37,510 nucleotides of DNA from an uncultured Clavibacter sp. (GTDB lineage: Bacteria; Actinomycetota; Actinomycetes; Nanopelagicales; Nanopelagicaceae), in assembly GCA_937883945.1 (NCBI GenBank), contig CAKZXY010000080.1, forward strand, positions 1-37,510, given 5' to 3'. Positions 8,684 to 19,704 of this stretch are shown in pieces. Each line of letters begins with the position of its first letter. Position 1 is the first letter of the stretch. Below the pieces are notes generated by a model that saw nothing but the letters and a program-made list of their open reading frames with translations, did no database searches and was not told the origin of the DNA. The position numbers and the translations under genes were made by a program.

Positions 8684-9772
8684 GTGCGTATCTACTTGGC
8701 GTGGGCTATATCTCTAAACCTTATATTTACCAGCGCAATTTCAGCTTCTGCAGAACCGCTATCTGAAAGCTTTAAGTTAAAACTGGAAGCCACTATTACT
8801 GGTGATATCTCCCCTAAATCGGTGCGCTCCTCCAATACTGGCTTTGTCTCTGCCCATAACATGATGTATCGCCATAGCGTGACAATTTATGATGCTCGAA
8901 GTCTTGAATTGGTGAAATCCATATCAGATCAGGTCAACCTTAAAGATCTTGGCATCAAAGGCTATTCTGGCCTTCATCGCGGTTCCCCAGTTGAAGGGGC
9001 ATTTTCACCAGATGGTAAATATTTATATGTAACAAATTATGCGATGTATGGCAAAGGCTTTAATAAAGAAGGCACTGATAACTGTAATCCGAGTGATAAC
9101 TATGACCGTTCATTTCTCTATCGCATCGATACTCAGTCATGGTCTATTGATGCCGCTTATAAGGTAGGGGTAGTTCCTAAAGTTGTTGAGGTTAGCCCAG
9201 ATAATAAATATGTCTTGGTGAGTAACTGGTGCTCCTACGATCTCTCCATAGTTTCGACAGAGCTAGGCAAAGTTGTGAAAACGATAAAAATCGGGGCATA
9301 CCCAAGAGGAATTACTATCTCTAATGACTCGCAATTTGCTTTTGTTGCCCAGATGGGAGGCTCAGTAGTTCATAAGATAAATCTTGTAAGTTTTGAAAAA
9401 GAGCTACTTAACGTGGGCTCAAATCCAAGGGCCTTAGTTCTCTCTCCTGACAATGCTTATCTATATGCCACCCTTAACTCTGCAGGACGCGTAATTGCCT
9501 TTGACTTATCTACTAATAAAGTTGTGGAATCAGTTAAGACGGGTTCTGCAGCGCGCAGCCTTGATATCTCAGCTGATGGCAGCGCACTATATGTAGTTAA
9601 TTACACCAGCAATACTTTGGCTAAGGTAAGAGTTAGTGATTTTAAGGTCTTGCAGAAAATTAAAGTCTGTAATAGACCAATCGGTGTAACTTATGAAGAA
9701 TTGCAAAAGAGGGTTTGGGTTGCTTGTTATGGTGGCTCAATTAAAGTCTTTAGTGATTCCCCATCACAATAG
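8684..9772 (+). CDS. Secreted YVTN-type beta-propeller protein
   Basis: It has 362 residues with a signal peptide (1 to about 23, cut near ASA/EP). At least five propeller blades follow, recognisable by repeats of SPDG/N-K-YLYVTN type (for example SPDGKYLYVTNYA, SPDNKYVLVSNW, SADGSALYVVNY). The YVTN family contains exported or periplasmic proteins of mostly unknown function; some bind metals or surface polymers. No catalytic residues can be named. The start is GTG at 8684, leaderless. Its 3' end overlaps the convergent carboxypeptidase gene by 23 bp, so there is no room for a terminator between them. The fold is sure; the function is unknown. Confidence 0.85.
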   Translation: MRIYLAWAISLNLIFTSAISASAEPLSESFKLKLEATITGDISPKSVRSSNTGFVSAHNMMYRHSVTIYDARSLELVKSISDQVNLKDLGIKGYSGLHRGSPVEGAFSPDGKYLYVTNYAMYGKGFNKEGTDNCNPSDNYDRSFLYRIDTQSWSIDAAYKVGVVPKVVEVSPDNKYVLVSNWCSYDLSIVSTELGKVVKTIKIGAYPRGITISNDSQFAFVAQMGGSVVHKINLVSFEKELLNVGSNPRALVLSPDNAYLYATLNSAGRVIAFDLSTNKVVESVKTGSAARSLDISADGSALYVVNYTSNTLAKVRVSDFKVLQKIKVCNRPIGVTYEELQKRVWVACYGGSIKVFSDSPSQ

Positions 9773-10850
9773 CTTCAATTAATCGATCCATTGCAGCTCT
9801 AGCTTTATTTCTTCCACTTAGCGTTGGTGTTATCCCATCAGCCATAATTGCGAAGACATATTCCTTATCTGCTGACTTGGCATAGCCTGCAAGAGTCACT
9901 GTATTTCTAAGCCAGCCAGTCTTAGCTTTCACTTTGCCTATTGCTTCAGGGCCATCTTTAATAAATCTCTTCTTTAGCGTCCCGCTTTTTCCAGACACTG
10001 GAAGTCCTTCATAAATAGCTTGATATTTTGGGTTCTCTCTTATTTTCACTAAGAGCTCAACAACGGTTTGTGTTGAGAGGCGATTACCTTTATCTAGACC
10101 GCTACCATCTTTTGCTTTTAGGCCTTGACTATTAACCCCAATTTCTTCTAACGCTAATTTAAAAGTTTGAGTAAGGCCCTTACTTGTTCTTTCAAATCCA
10201 ATCTCGCGCACTGCTGCCATTGCTAAGCGATTAGCCAGAGTGTTATCACTATAGAGGTTTACAAACTTGACCATCTCAGAAAGAGGCAGAGAGGTTAGTG
10301 AGGCTATCTCCTCTTTCGCTATTTGATTCGCTTTAGCTGAATCAACTTTCTTAAATGTGGCCTTAATACCTTTTCTTTTTAGATTAAGACTTAGGTCATA
10401 CCGATCTTTTTCAAAGAGACTTGTGTAATAAAGCGTTATCTTCTTTCTCTTTTCTGGATTTGCTTTAGTAATAAGTGAGGGAAGATATTTCTGTCCATTC
10501 TTCTTTGCTAAGGTTAGATTGCTGCTCATCCAAGGATCTAGTGAGCCCTTAATTAGATAGGTATTTTCACTCTCTGTTGTAAAAATACTTGTTACATACC
10601 TTCTCTCCCCGCCCACAAAGTGAAGAGCAGCGGTTGAAGAAACAAGTTTTAGAACTGATGCTGGTACGCGTAGCGAATCTGGAGAATTCTGTGCAACAAC
10701 TTGACCATCTAATGGATTAAGGATTAGTAGGCCAGGGGTAGCAAGGTGCTTACTATTTACATATTTATCAAGAGAGTGAAGCGCCGATGCCTCTAATGGG
10801 TTAATGGCAAGCAGTAGCGCTAGAAGAAGAGCCACTCTTGATTTAGCCAT
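9750..10850 (-). CDS. dacB: D-alanyl-D-alanine carboxypeptidase / endopeptidase, PBP4 type (S13 family)
   Basis: It is an exported low-molecular-weight penicillin-binding protein that trims peptidoglycan peptides. Numbered from the preferred start, the catalytic SVLK (SxxK) is at 65-68, SDN (SxN) at 201-203 and KSG (the KTG box) at 288-290. A signal peptide MAKSRVALLLALLL... leads the protein. I choose ATG 10850 over the in-frame ATG 10871. A TACTCT -10 box sits 7 nt before 10850, and the shorter N-terminus starts directly with a basic signal peptide, while nothing like a ribosome site precedes 10871. In many actinobacteria dacB lies next to tilS; here three genes separate them. Confidence 0.9.
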   Translation of the reverse strand: MAKSRVALLLALLLAINPLEASALHSLDKYVNSKHLATPGLLILNPLDGQVVAQNSPDSLRVPASVLKLVSSTAALHFVGGERRYVTSIFTTESENTYLIKGSLDPWMSSNLTLAKKNGQKYLPSLITKANPEKRKKITLYYTSLFEKDRYDLSLNLKRKGIKATFKKVDSAKANQIAKEEIASLTSLPLSEMVKFVNLYSDNTLANRLAMAAVREIGFERTSKGLTQTFKLALEEIGVNSQGLKAKDGSGLDKGNRLSTQTVVELLVKIRENPKYQAIYEGLPVSGKSGTLKKRFIKDGPEAIGKVKAKTGWLRNTVTLAGYAKSADKEYVFAIMADGITPTLSGRNKARAAMDRLIEAIVMGNH

Positions 10851-10857
10851 AGATGAA

Positions 10858-10863
10858 AGAGTA
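10858..10863 (-). promoter_or_regulatory. -10 box of dacB (leaderless), decides the start
   Basis: TACTCT on the minus strand lies 7 nt before ATG 10850 and downstream of ATG 10871, so a transcript from it cannot contain the upstream ATG. Confidence 0.55.
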
Positions 10864-10887
10864 ATAGTCATTTATCCAACTTGGCTT

Positions 10888-10893
10888 TAGGCT
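10888..10893 (+). promoter_or_regulatory. -10 box of the HDAC-like gene (leaderless)
   Basis: TAGGCT is followed by seven bases and ATG 10901. There is no Shine-Dalgarno. Confidence 0.55.
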
Positions 10894-10900
10894 TGAGCCT

Positions 10901-11995
10901 ATGCGTACTGGTTATCTTTATCACGAAATATTTGGATGGCATGACACAGGCACATTTGTCGGAGATATGCCCTCTGATCCTGAAGCGGGCCTGCAGCCAT
11001 ATATGAATTATGAAAATCCTGAGACAAAGAAGAGAATCCATGAATTAGTTGTGGTTTCAGGGTTGATTGAACACTTAATTCGAATTCCAGTACGAGCTGC
11101 CAGTGAGACAGAATTAGCAACTGTTCATACCAAGGAACATATAGCGCGAATTAAGAAGGAATCTGCTTCAAGACTTGGTGGTGATGGCGGTGATTTAACA
11201 ACGCCATTTGCTAAAGGTGGATATGAAATTGCTGCTATGGCAGCAGGCGGGGCAATTGAATTATTTGAAGCTGTCCTAAACGGTGATGTTGATAATGGAT
11301 ATGCCCTTATTAGACCGCCAGGTCATCATGCAGTCTCTGAAACTGGGATGGGTTATTGCATCTTTTCAAACCTTGCTGTTGCTATTGCAGTAGCAAAGAA
11401 GACTCATAATAAGGATCTTCGTGTGGCTGTAGTTGACTGGGATGTTCATCATGGAAATGGCACTGAATCTATATTTTTAAATGATCCAAATGTATTAACT
11501 ATCTCGCTTCATCAAGATCAGTTATATCCCCATGACACAGGAAGTGTCGATGTTGTTGGGGTTGGAACTAATATCAATATTCCACTTCCACCAGGAACAG
11601 GTCATGGCGGGTATTACTACGCATTTGATGAAGTTGTAATTCCTGCAATAAAGCAATTTAAGCCAGATATCATCGCTGTTGCTTCAGGTTTTGATTCATC
11701 AGTTTATGACCCGCTAGGAAGAATGTTGGTTACTGCTGAAGGCTATCGAGTTATGACTAGAAAGCTTATGGGTGTGGCTAGCCAAGTTTGTTCTGGAAAA
11801 TTAATGATGACTCATGAAGGCGGTTATAGCGCCTCATACGCCCCATTTTGTGGACTCTTTGTTTTAGAGGAGCTATCTGGAGTTAAGAAATTAGCTGATC
11901 CATTTGCTCATGGAAATAATTATCCAGGTCATGAACTCAAAGAGCATGAGAAAAGAATTATTGATCAAGCAAAGAAGTTGGTAGGCAATCTATGA
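10901..11995 (+). CDS. Class II histone-deacetylase-like amidohydrolase (acetylpolyamine amidohydrolase family)
   Basis: This is a zinc-dependent deacetylase of the arginase/HDAC fold, 364 residues. RPPGHHA (138-144) carries the catalytic His pair, DWDVHHGNG (179-187) gives zinc ligands Asp181 and His183, GFDSSVYDPLG (263-273) gives Asp270, and EGGYS (306-310) supplies the transition-state Tyr. Bacterial members deacetylate acetylpolyamines, acetylated lysine or small amides; the substrate cannot be read from sequence. A polyamine-type ABC importer lies 12 kb away, which makes acetylpolyamines a reasonable but unproven guess. The gene overlaps the following methyltransferase by 4 nt (ATGA). 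Confidence 0.88.
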   Translation: MRTGYLYHEIFGWHDTGTFVGDMPSDPEAGLQPYMNYENPETKKRIHELVVVSGLIEHLIRIPVRAASETELATVHTKEHIARIKKESASRLGGDGGDLTTPFAKGGYEIAAMAAGGAIELFEAVLNGDVDNGYALIRPPGHHAVSETGMGYCIFSNLAVAIAVAKKTHNKDLRVAVVDWDVHHGNGTESIFLNDPNVLTISLHQDQLYPHDTGSVDVVGVGTNINIPLPPGTGHGGYYYAFDEVVIPAIKQFKPDIIAVASGFDSSVYDPLGRMLVTAEGYRVMTRKLMGVASQVCSGKLMMTHEGGYSASYAPFCGLFVLEELSGVKKLADPFAHGNNYPGHELKEHEKRIIDQAKKLVGNL

Positions 11996-12633
11996 GTTTG
12001 CCACCAGGTGAGATTGGGCCCGGTGAGTTTTATCCCGTAGTCGGCGTAGGACCTCATCCAAAGCCATGGCCAAGTGATGAACACTTTGATCCTGAATTAC
12101 TTGAAAATGGCGATCGCCGTAATGTGCTTGATAAATATCGCTATTGGAAAGTTGAAGCGATTGTAAGTGAGCTTGATACCAAGCGACATGCCTTACGGAT
12201 AGCAATTGAGAATTGGCAACATGATCTAAACATTGGCTCAGTTGTAAGAACTGCTAATGCCTTTAATGTCTCTAGCGTTCATATCGTGGGAAAACGTGAC
12301 TGGAATCGACGTGGAGCAATGGTCACCGATAAGTATTTAACAGTAATTCATCATGCCACTATCGCTGAATTCAAAAGCTGGGCTGATGAGAATAAAGTGG
12401 AAATCATTGGGATTGATAACTTGGAAATCTCAAAGCCCATAGAGAGCGCTAAATTACCTAAAGAATGCGTGCTCTTTCTCGGTCAAGAGGGAGCTGGTAT
12501 GTCAGATGAAGCAGTTGCAGTCTGTAGCCAAGTTTTATCAATCAAGCAATATGGCTCTACTAGATCTATGAATGCCTCAGCTGCTGGAGCAATTGCTATG
12601 TATGCCTGGGCGATGCAGCACTTAAATAAGTAA
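11992..12633 (+). CDS. TrmH/SpoU-family RNA 2'-O-methyltransferase
   Basis: It has 213 residues with a SPOUT knotted fold. Motif 1 is NIGSVVRTANAF with the catalytic Arg, motif 2 is LFLGQEGAGMSDEA, and motif 3 is SMNASAAGAIAMYAW, which together bind S-adenosylmethionine. An N-terminal extension of about 60 residues is Pro-rich at first. The target is a ribose in tRNA or rRNA; no closer assignment is possible. It is coupled to the HDAC-like gene upstream (4-nt overlap), and its last 12 bp overlap the convergent phosphatase gene. Confidence 0.88.
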   Translation: MSLPPGEIGPGEFYPVVGVGPHPKPWPSDEHFDPELLENGDRRNVLDKYRYWKVEAIVSELDTKRHALRIAIENWQHDLNIGSVVRTANAFNVSSVHIVGKRDWNRRGAMVTDKYLTVIHHATIAEFKSWADENKVEIIGIDNLEISKPIESAKLPKECVLFLGQEGAGMSDEAVAVCSQVLSIKQYGSTRSMNASAAGAIAMYAWAMQHLNK

Positions 12634-13125
12634 TTGCTCTATAAGCCCATCTGTTGCTTTCTCTACCATTTCTAAAACGCTTTCAAATGCTGAATCTGGC
12701 AGCGAGTATGGATCTGGAACTTCTAATGAATCAGGGCCACTTGGATCAAATTGTCTTAAGTAATAGATCTTGCGTTCTTCTTCTTCACTTGTGACATATC
12801 TACTTACCTCTAAGTGGTTATCTTTATCCATCACTAAAACTAGATCAGCTGCTACAAGACGTGAGTAATTAAATTGCGATGCAATATGGTCAAAGGAATA
12901 TCCAGCCTTCTCCCAAGTTCTCTTCGATGGAGGATTTGGTCCTTGACCAACATGCCAATTTGAAGTCCCAGCAGAATCAACAAATACTTTTGGACTCTCT
13001 AGCTTTGAAACTTTATTGGCAAGAACTGCTGCTGCCATTGGAGAGCGACAGATATTGCCGTAGCAGACCATGGTGATAATTAAATTATCGCGACCTTTAA
13101 GATGAGAGAGGTTTACTGCGCTCAC
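12622..13125 (-). CDS. Low-molecular-weight protein-tyrosine phosphatase family protein
   Basis: It has 167 residues. The P-loop CYGNICRS gives the C-x5-R signature with Cys21 and Arg27, and the general-acid DP motif is in VPDPYSLPDS near residue 139. Family members dephosphorylate protein tyrosines, some in capsule control, or act on arsenate or small phosphoesters. The start is GTG at 13125, overlapping the TPR stop by one base (TAGTG). The inner ATG directly before CYGNIC would remove the first strand, so it is unlikely. It is probably co-transcribed with the TPR gene. Confidence 0.87.
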   Translation of the reverse strand: MSAVNLSHLKGRDNLIITMVCYGNICRSPMAAAVLANKVSKLESPKVFVDSAGTSNWHVGQGPNPPSKRTWEKAGYSFDHIASQFNYSRLVAADLVLVMDKDNHLEVSRYVTSEEEERKIYYLRQFDPSGPDSLEVPDPYSLPDSAFESVLEMVEKATDGLIEQLLI

Positions 13126-14063
13126 TAATCTTCAACAATTTCTGAGACCGATTTAATTCTCCGTTCAATTTCAATCGCCTCATCAGATCTGCCAAGGGTG
13201 TGAAGAATCGCTGCAATTCGCCGCTCAATAGAGATGATAAATTCGAAGTCTTTGAGATCAGCCTCGGCTGCGGTATCAAGTACCCGCTCCAGAGTGCCTA
13301 ATCCTTCATAAACCTCACCAGATAGGACCTGGGCTTTACCCAGTTCAAATGAGGCATAAGTCAGGCGACGTTGATCATGAGCCGTTGTAAAAACATCGAC
13401 AGCCTTTTGGGCTGCAGTTAACGCAGAATCGGCATCGCTAAGTTCGGTATAGCAATGAGCGATTTTTTGATCGCATCTTGCAACATGAATCACTTCTTTT
13501 GCCTCTTTAAAATATTTTCTTGCCTCAAAGAATGCTTCAAGTGCTTTCTCATAAATCTTCAACTCTCGATAGGCGCAGCCAATTAAATGGAAATCAGTTG
13601 CTGCTCCTAACTCATTTCCATCAATTAAGTGTTCGCGAGCACACTCCTGCATGCAATCAATCGTGTTTTGATATTCCTTGGAACTAAACCACCACTCACC
13701 AAGGGTGCAGGCTAATTCAAGTGCCATTGGTGATTTATTCTCTCGAAGCAATTCCACAGCTTTACTCATGGCAGTTGCTGCCTCATTCATTCGCTTTAAT
13801 TGATTTAAGTTATAACCAATTGCTGAATAGGCCTGAGCTAGCCCCTCACTTGGGGCTGCGCTTCCAAGCTCTGAGTAAATATCGCGAGCTGTTTCGGCAA
13901 GAGCTAGAGCTTCATCGTATTGGCCACGAGCATAAATTCGAGCGCTTAATTCGTAATAAGTACTGGCACGATCTATACCTTGAGTTTCAGGTATTCGTTC
14001 CCACAACATTTCTTCAGTAATGATTTCATCATTAACATCATCATCGTTGTGTTCGTCGGCCAA
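13125..14063 (-). CDS. Tetratricopeptide-repeat protein
   Basis: It has 312 residues of all-helical repeats after an acidic N-terminus rich in Asp and Glu. Several 34-residue TPR-like units are visible (for example ARGQYDEALALAETARDIY, AYSAIGYNLNQLKRMNEAA, LIGCAYRELKIYEKALEAF). TPRs are protein-binding scaffolds; the partner is unknown, but coupling to the downstream tyrosine phosphatase suggests a functional link. The start is TTG at 14063, with GGAG 7 nt upstream. There is no signal peptide or membrane segment. Confidence 0.82.
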   Translation of the reverse strand: MADEHNDDDVNDEIITEEMLWERIPETQGIDRASTYYELSARIYARGQYDEALALAETARDIYSELGSAAPSEGLAQAYSAIGYNLNQLKRMNEAATAMSKAVELLRENKSPMALELACTLGEWWFSSKEYQNTIDCMQECAREHLIDGNELGAATDFHLIGCAYRELKIYEKALEAFFEARKYFKEAKEVIHVARCDQKIAHCYTELSDADSALTAAQKAVDVFTTAHDQRRLTYASFELGKAQVLSGEVYEGLGTLERVLDTAAEADLKDFEFIISIERRIAAILHTLGRSDEAIEIERRIKSVSEIVED

Positions 14064-14146
14064 TGCACTTCTCCATTCACTAGTAGCGCTGCGAGTAAGC
14101 CTTAACTTATCAGGTGTTAATTAAGCTGACCCTCTAGAACTAACAA

Positions 14147-15256
14147 TTACTGTGAGTCGGCCCTACCAAGCACCACTGAGAAGGTCTTTGATCCTCCGCC
14201 AGGCATATCTACTGTGACTTTAATGCTCTCTCCTGGGGCAAAGGAGCGGACTCTGACAATGGCAGTTATTAGATCGTTGATCTTCTTTCCTTCAATCTCT
14301 CTAATAACAGCACCTGCTGGAATTCCAGCTTTCTCAGCAGCCTCGCCAGCAACTAGACGCAAAACCTTTGCGCCAAGCCCGGTATAGCTAGTATCAAAAT
14401 TAACACCTAGAAACGGTCTAGATGATTTACCGGTGGCAATAATTTCATCAACTACTCGCTTTGCTTGATTGATAGGAATTGAGAAACCAAGTCCAATAGA
14501 TCCAGATGTTCCAGAACTTAGCGTTGCAATAGCAGAGTTAATTCCAACGAGTGCGCCAGTTCCATCAACTAATGGACCTCCTGAGTTTCCAGGGTTAATA
14601 GCTGCATCGGTTTGAATTGCATCAATAAATGATTCAGCGCCAAAGCTTCCCGCAGTAACAGGTCTATTTAAGGCTGAAACAATTCCACTAGTTACAGTGC
14701 CTGATAACCCAAGTGGGGAACCAAATGCCACAACCGGCTCTCCGATAGCTAATCTGTTTGAGTCGCCGACGGTAATTGCTTTTAGATTTCCGCGCTCAAT
14801 TCTTAGCACTGCAATGTCATAGGTGCTATCTCTTCCCACAATAGTGGCCTTTTCATAATCACCATTATTTAACTCAACTCTTACGCTGCCAGCTGTTGCT
14901 GCTGATTCAATAACATGATTATTAGTAATAATAAAAGATGAAGAAGCGCTAGTGCGATAGATAACTCCAGATCCACTGCCGCTTCCAGTAGCTGCGCTAA
15001 CTGCGATAGAAACCACTGAGGGCGAGACTGCAGCAGCAATGCTCTCTACATTAACTCCAGAGCCTGCAACCTCCATCAGAGTGCGGGTCTTGGTGCAAGA
15101 TCCATTAGTTGCTGAATAAAGCGCTTTGGTTCGATTATCTACACATACCTTGGTTGGGGGCAAATCTGGAGTGACAGCCACAGCCACACTGCCAGCGACA
15201 AATGCACCTGCGATAAAGCCGACCATTACCTTGCTAAATGTTGATAAATTTTTCAT
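14147..15256 (-). CDS. HtrA/DegP-like trypsin-fold serine protease with PDZ domain
   Basis: This is a membrane-anchored or secreted quality-control protease, 369 residues. One hydrophobic span at about 8-28 is followed by a short Cys-containing segment (Cys38 and Cys54). The protease domain has its triad at His114 (TNNHVIE), Asp147 (TYDIAVL) and Ser225 (GNSGGPL). A C-terminal PDZ domain occupies about 275-365. This is the layout of actinobacterial HtrA/PepD proteins. The transcript is predicted leaderless from TAGGTT, 5 nt before the ATG. It is divergent from the MFS gene. Confidence 0.92.
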   Translation of the reverse strand: MKNLSTFSKVMVGFIAGAFVAGSVAVAVTPDLPPTKVCVDNRTKALYSATNGSCTKTRTLMEVAGSGVNVESIAAAVSPSVVSIAVSAATGSGSGSGVIYRTSASSSFIITNNHVIESAATAGSVRVELNNGDYEKATIVGRDSTYDIAVLRIERGNLKAITVGDSNRLAIGEPVVAFGSPLGLSGTVTSGIVSALNRPVTAGSFGAESFIDAIQTDAAINPGNSGGPLVDGTGALVGINSAIATLSSGTSGSIGLGFSIPINQAKRVVDEIIATGKSSRPFLGVNFDTSYTGLGAKVLRLVAGEAAEKAGIPAGAVIREIEGKKINDLITAIVRVRSFAPGESIKVTVDMPGGGSKTFSVVLGRADSQ

Positions 15257-15261
15257 ACGCG

Positions 15262-15267
15262 AACCTA
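15262..15267 (-). promoter_or_regulatory. -10 box of the htrA-like gene (leaderless)
   Basis: TAGGTT on the minus strand is followed by five bases and ATG 15256. Confidence 0.5.
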
Positions 15268-15316
15268 ACCACTCTTTGCTGAATGCAGCCTGAAAGGTAA
15301 GTTAACCTTGGCTGAG

Positions 15317-15322
15317 TAGACT
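15317..15322 (+). promoter_or_regulatory. -10 box of the MFS gene
   Basis: TAGACT is followed by nine bases and ATG 15332. This gives a leader of zero to about three nucleotides, with no Shine-Dalgarno. Confidence 0.45.
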
Positions 15323-15331
15323 TCGCAACTT

Positions 15332-17939
<2,608 letters not shown>

Positions 17940-17956
17940 GACCTACTAGAGCGCGA

Positions 17957-17962
17957 TAGGAT
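17957..17962 (+). promoter_or_regulatory. -10 box of the ABC-2 exporter operon (leaderless)
   Basis: TAGGAT is followed by six bases and ATG 17969. The two divergent starts in this gap are 44 bp apart. Confidence 0.55.
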
Positions 17963-17968
17963 AAATCA

Positions 17969-18895
17969 ATGTCTGAACCCCTTATCTCTGCCCGTGGCTT
18001 AACCAAGCGCTATGGGGATTTCACAGCTGTAGATGCCATCGACTTTGATGTAGCTAAAGGTGAGTCATTTGGCCTACTTGGTCCAAATGGAGCTGGTAAG
18101 TCAACAACTATGAGAATTATCGCTGCCACCTCGCAGCGCACCTCAGGAACAATCACAATTTTAGGAAGAGATCCTGAAGAGCATGGTCCACAAATCAGAG
18201 CTCACCTAGGCGTTGTTCCTCAACAAGATAATTTAGATACCGAACTTACCGTTACTGAAAATCTTTTTATTTATGGTCGTTATTTTGGGCTAAGTAAGAA
18301 GTTTATCCGCACCAAGATAGAAGAGCTTTTGGAATTTGCGCAGTTGGAAGAAAAGCGTGATGTGAAAGTTGATGCGCTAAGCGGTGGAATGAAGCGTCGA
18401 TTAACAATTGCTAGGGCTCTAGTTAGTGAGCCAGATATCTTGATGCTTGATGAACCAACTACTGGACTTGATCCCCAAGCTCGCCACATTCTCTGGGATA
18501 GGTTGTTTCGCCTTAAAGAACTAGGCGTGACTTTAGTTATTACCACTCACTTTATGGATGAGGCCGAACAACTCTGTGATCGCTTAGTTGTGATGGATAA
18601 AGGCAAGATCATGGCTGAAGGATCTCCCTTGGAGTTAATAAAGGCCTACTCAACAAAGGAAGTTCTGGAAGTTCGCTTTGGTTCTGATAGGAATAAAGAG
18701 ATTGCTCCAACTCTTAGAGCTATGTGCTCTCGGATTGAGGAGTTGCCAGATCGAATCTTGATGTATGTCGAGGATGGAGAGGCTCTTCTCGAAGAGATCT
18801 TAAATAAAAAGCTCCACCCCACCACCTCGCTTGTCCGACGTAGCTCACTAGAAGATGTATTTCTTCGCCTAACCGGAAGAACCCTGATCGAATGA
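17969..18895 (+). CDS. ABC-2 exporter ATPase (DrrA/NodI-like)
   Basis: It is the ATPase of a three-gene exporter, 308 residues. Walker A GPNGAGKST is at 38-46, signature LSGGM at 137-141, Walker B ILMLDEP around 157-163 with TTGLDPQ after it, and the switch His in TTHFMDEAEQL. The C-terminal 70 residues form the extra domain common to DrrA-type proteins. It is coupled by 4-nt overlaps to two different permeases, so the complex is probably ATPase dimer plus permease heterodimer. The substrate (lipid, polysaccharide or toxic compound) is not determinable. Confidence 0.93.
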   Translation: MSEPLISARGLTKRYGDFTAVDAIDFDVAKGESFGLLGPNGAGKSTTMRIIAATSQRTSGTITILGRDPEEHGPQIRAHLGVVPQQDNLDTELTVTENLFIYGRYFGLSKKFIRTKIEELLEFAQLEEKRDVKVDALSGGMKRRLTIARALVSEPDILMLDEPTTGLDPQARHILWDRLFRLKELGVTLVITTHFMDEAEQLCDRLVVMDKGKIMAEGSPLELIKAYSTKEVLEVRFGSDRNKEIAPTLRAMCSRIEELPDRILMYVEDGEALLEEILNKKLHPTTSLVRRSSLEDVFLRLTGRTLIE

Positions 18896-19704
18896 ATTCA
18901 GGGATCAGCGTTGCCAAGATTCGAAGCTTTGGCGCTATTTATGTTGCTGAGGCTCGCATGTCTGCAATGCTTAAGTGGAAGGGCATTATTGCCATTGTTG
19001 CCATTGGTAATCCGCTTTTCTATTTAATAGCAATCGGTATTGGGGTTGGAGTTTTAGTAAATGAGAATTCAGGAACTTCTGGAACTGGTGGGGTTGAATA
19101 TATAACCTTTATCGCACCAGCCCTTCTTGCAAGCGCTGCTATTACTGCAGCCTTAGATGAAGCTATGTTTCCAGTGATGGAAGGCTTTAAGTGGAGAAAA
19201 CTCTTTTATGCAATGAACTCAACTCCAATTACTGGACCACAGATTGCACTTGGTGTTTTTATCGCTGCTCTAGCTCGAGTTGCATTCACTGTGATCTGTT
19301 ATTGGGCAGTACTTATTGCATTTGGAGTAATGACTATTAAACAATCCTGGGATGTAATTCCTGTAACAATATTTGCAGCAGGTGCATTTGCTTCAATCAT
19401 CATAGGAATTACTGCCAAGGTAAAAAATGATGATTACTTTATGACAGTTCTGGGTCGCCTAATAATTATGCCGATGTTTCTCTTTTCAGGCACATTCTTC
19501 CCGCTTAATACTATGCCAATTTATCTCCAGCCAATTGGTTGGATTTCACCACTCTGGCATTCCACTGAACTTGGTCGATATTTCTCTTATGGATATCCGT
19601 TAAGCGCAACGATGTTAATTGTTCACTTTGCTTTTCTTCTTGCGCTACTAATTGGTGGTTTAGCACTTGCCAATAAAACTTTCACTATTAGGTTGACTAA
19701 ATGA
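18892..19704 (+). CDS. ABC-2 type permease, first subunit
   Basis: It has 270 residues with six membrane spans and the ABC-2 core pattern. A cytoplasmic amphipathic N-terminus is followed by paired hydrophobic segments with a conserved FLFSGTFFPL motif near residue 195, typical of DrrB/NodJ permeases. It starts with ATG overlapping the ATPase stop (4 nt) and ends overlapping the second permease. It is divergent from that neighbour in sequence, so the two are not a recent duplication. Confidence 0.9.
   Translation: MNSGISVAKIRSFGAIYVAEARMSAMLKWKGIIAIVAIGNPLFYLIAIGIGVGVLVNENSGTSGTGGVEYITFIAPALLASAAITAALDEAMFPVMEGFKWRKLFYAMNSTPITGPQIALGVFIAALARVAFTVICYWAVLIAFGVMTIKQSWDVIPVTIFAAGAFASIIIGITAKVKNDDYFMTVLGRLIIMPMFLFSGTFFPLNTMPIYLQPIGWISPLWHSTELGRYFSYGYPLSATMLIVHFAFLLALLIGGLALANKTFTIRLTK

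Noticed and set aside
13721-14020. Plus-strand open frame of 99 codons opposite the TPR gene
   Set aside because: It is the complement of a repeat-rich coding region with no promoter or ribosome site.
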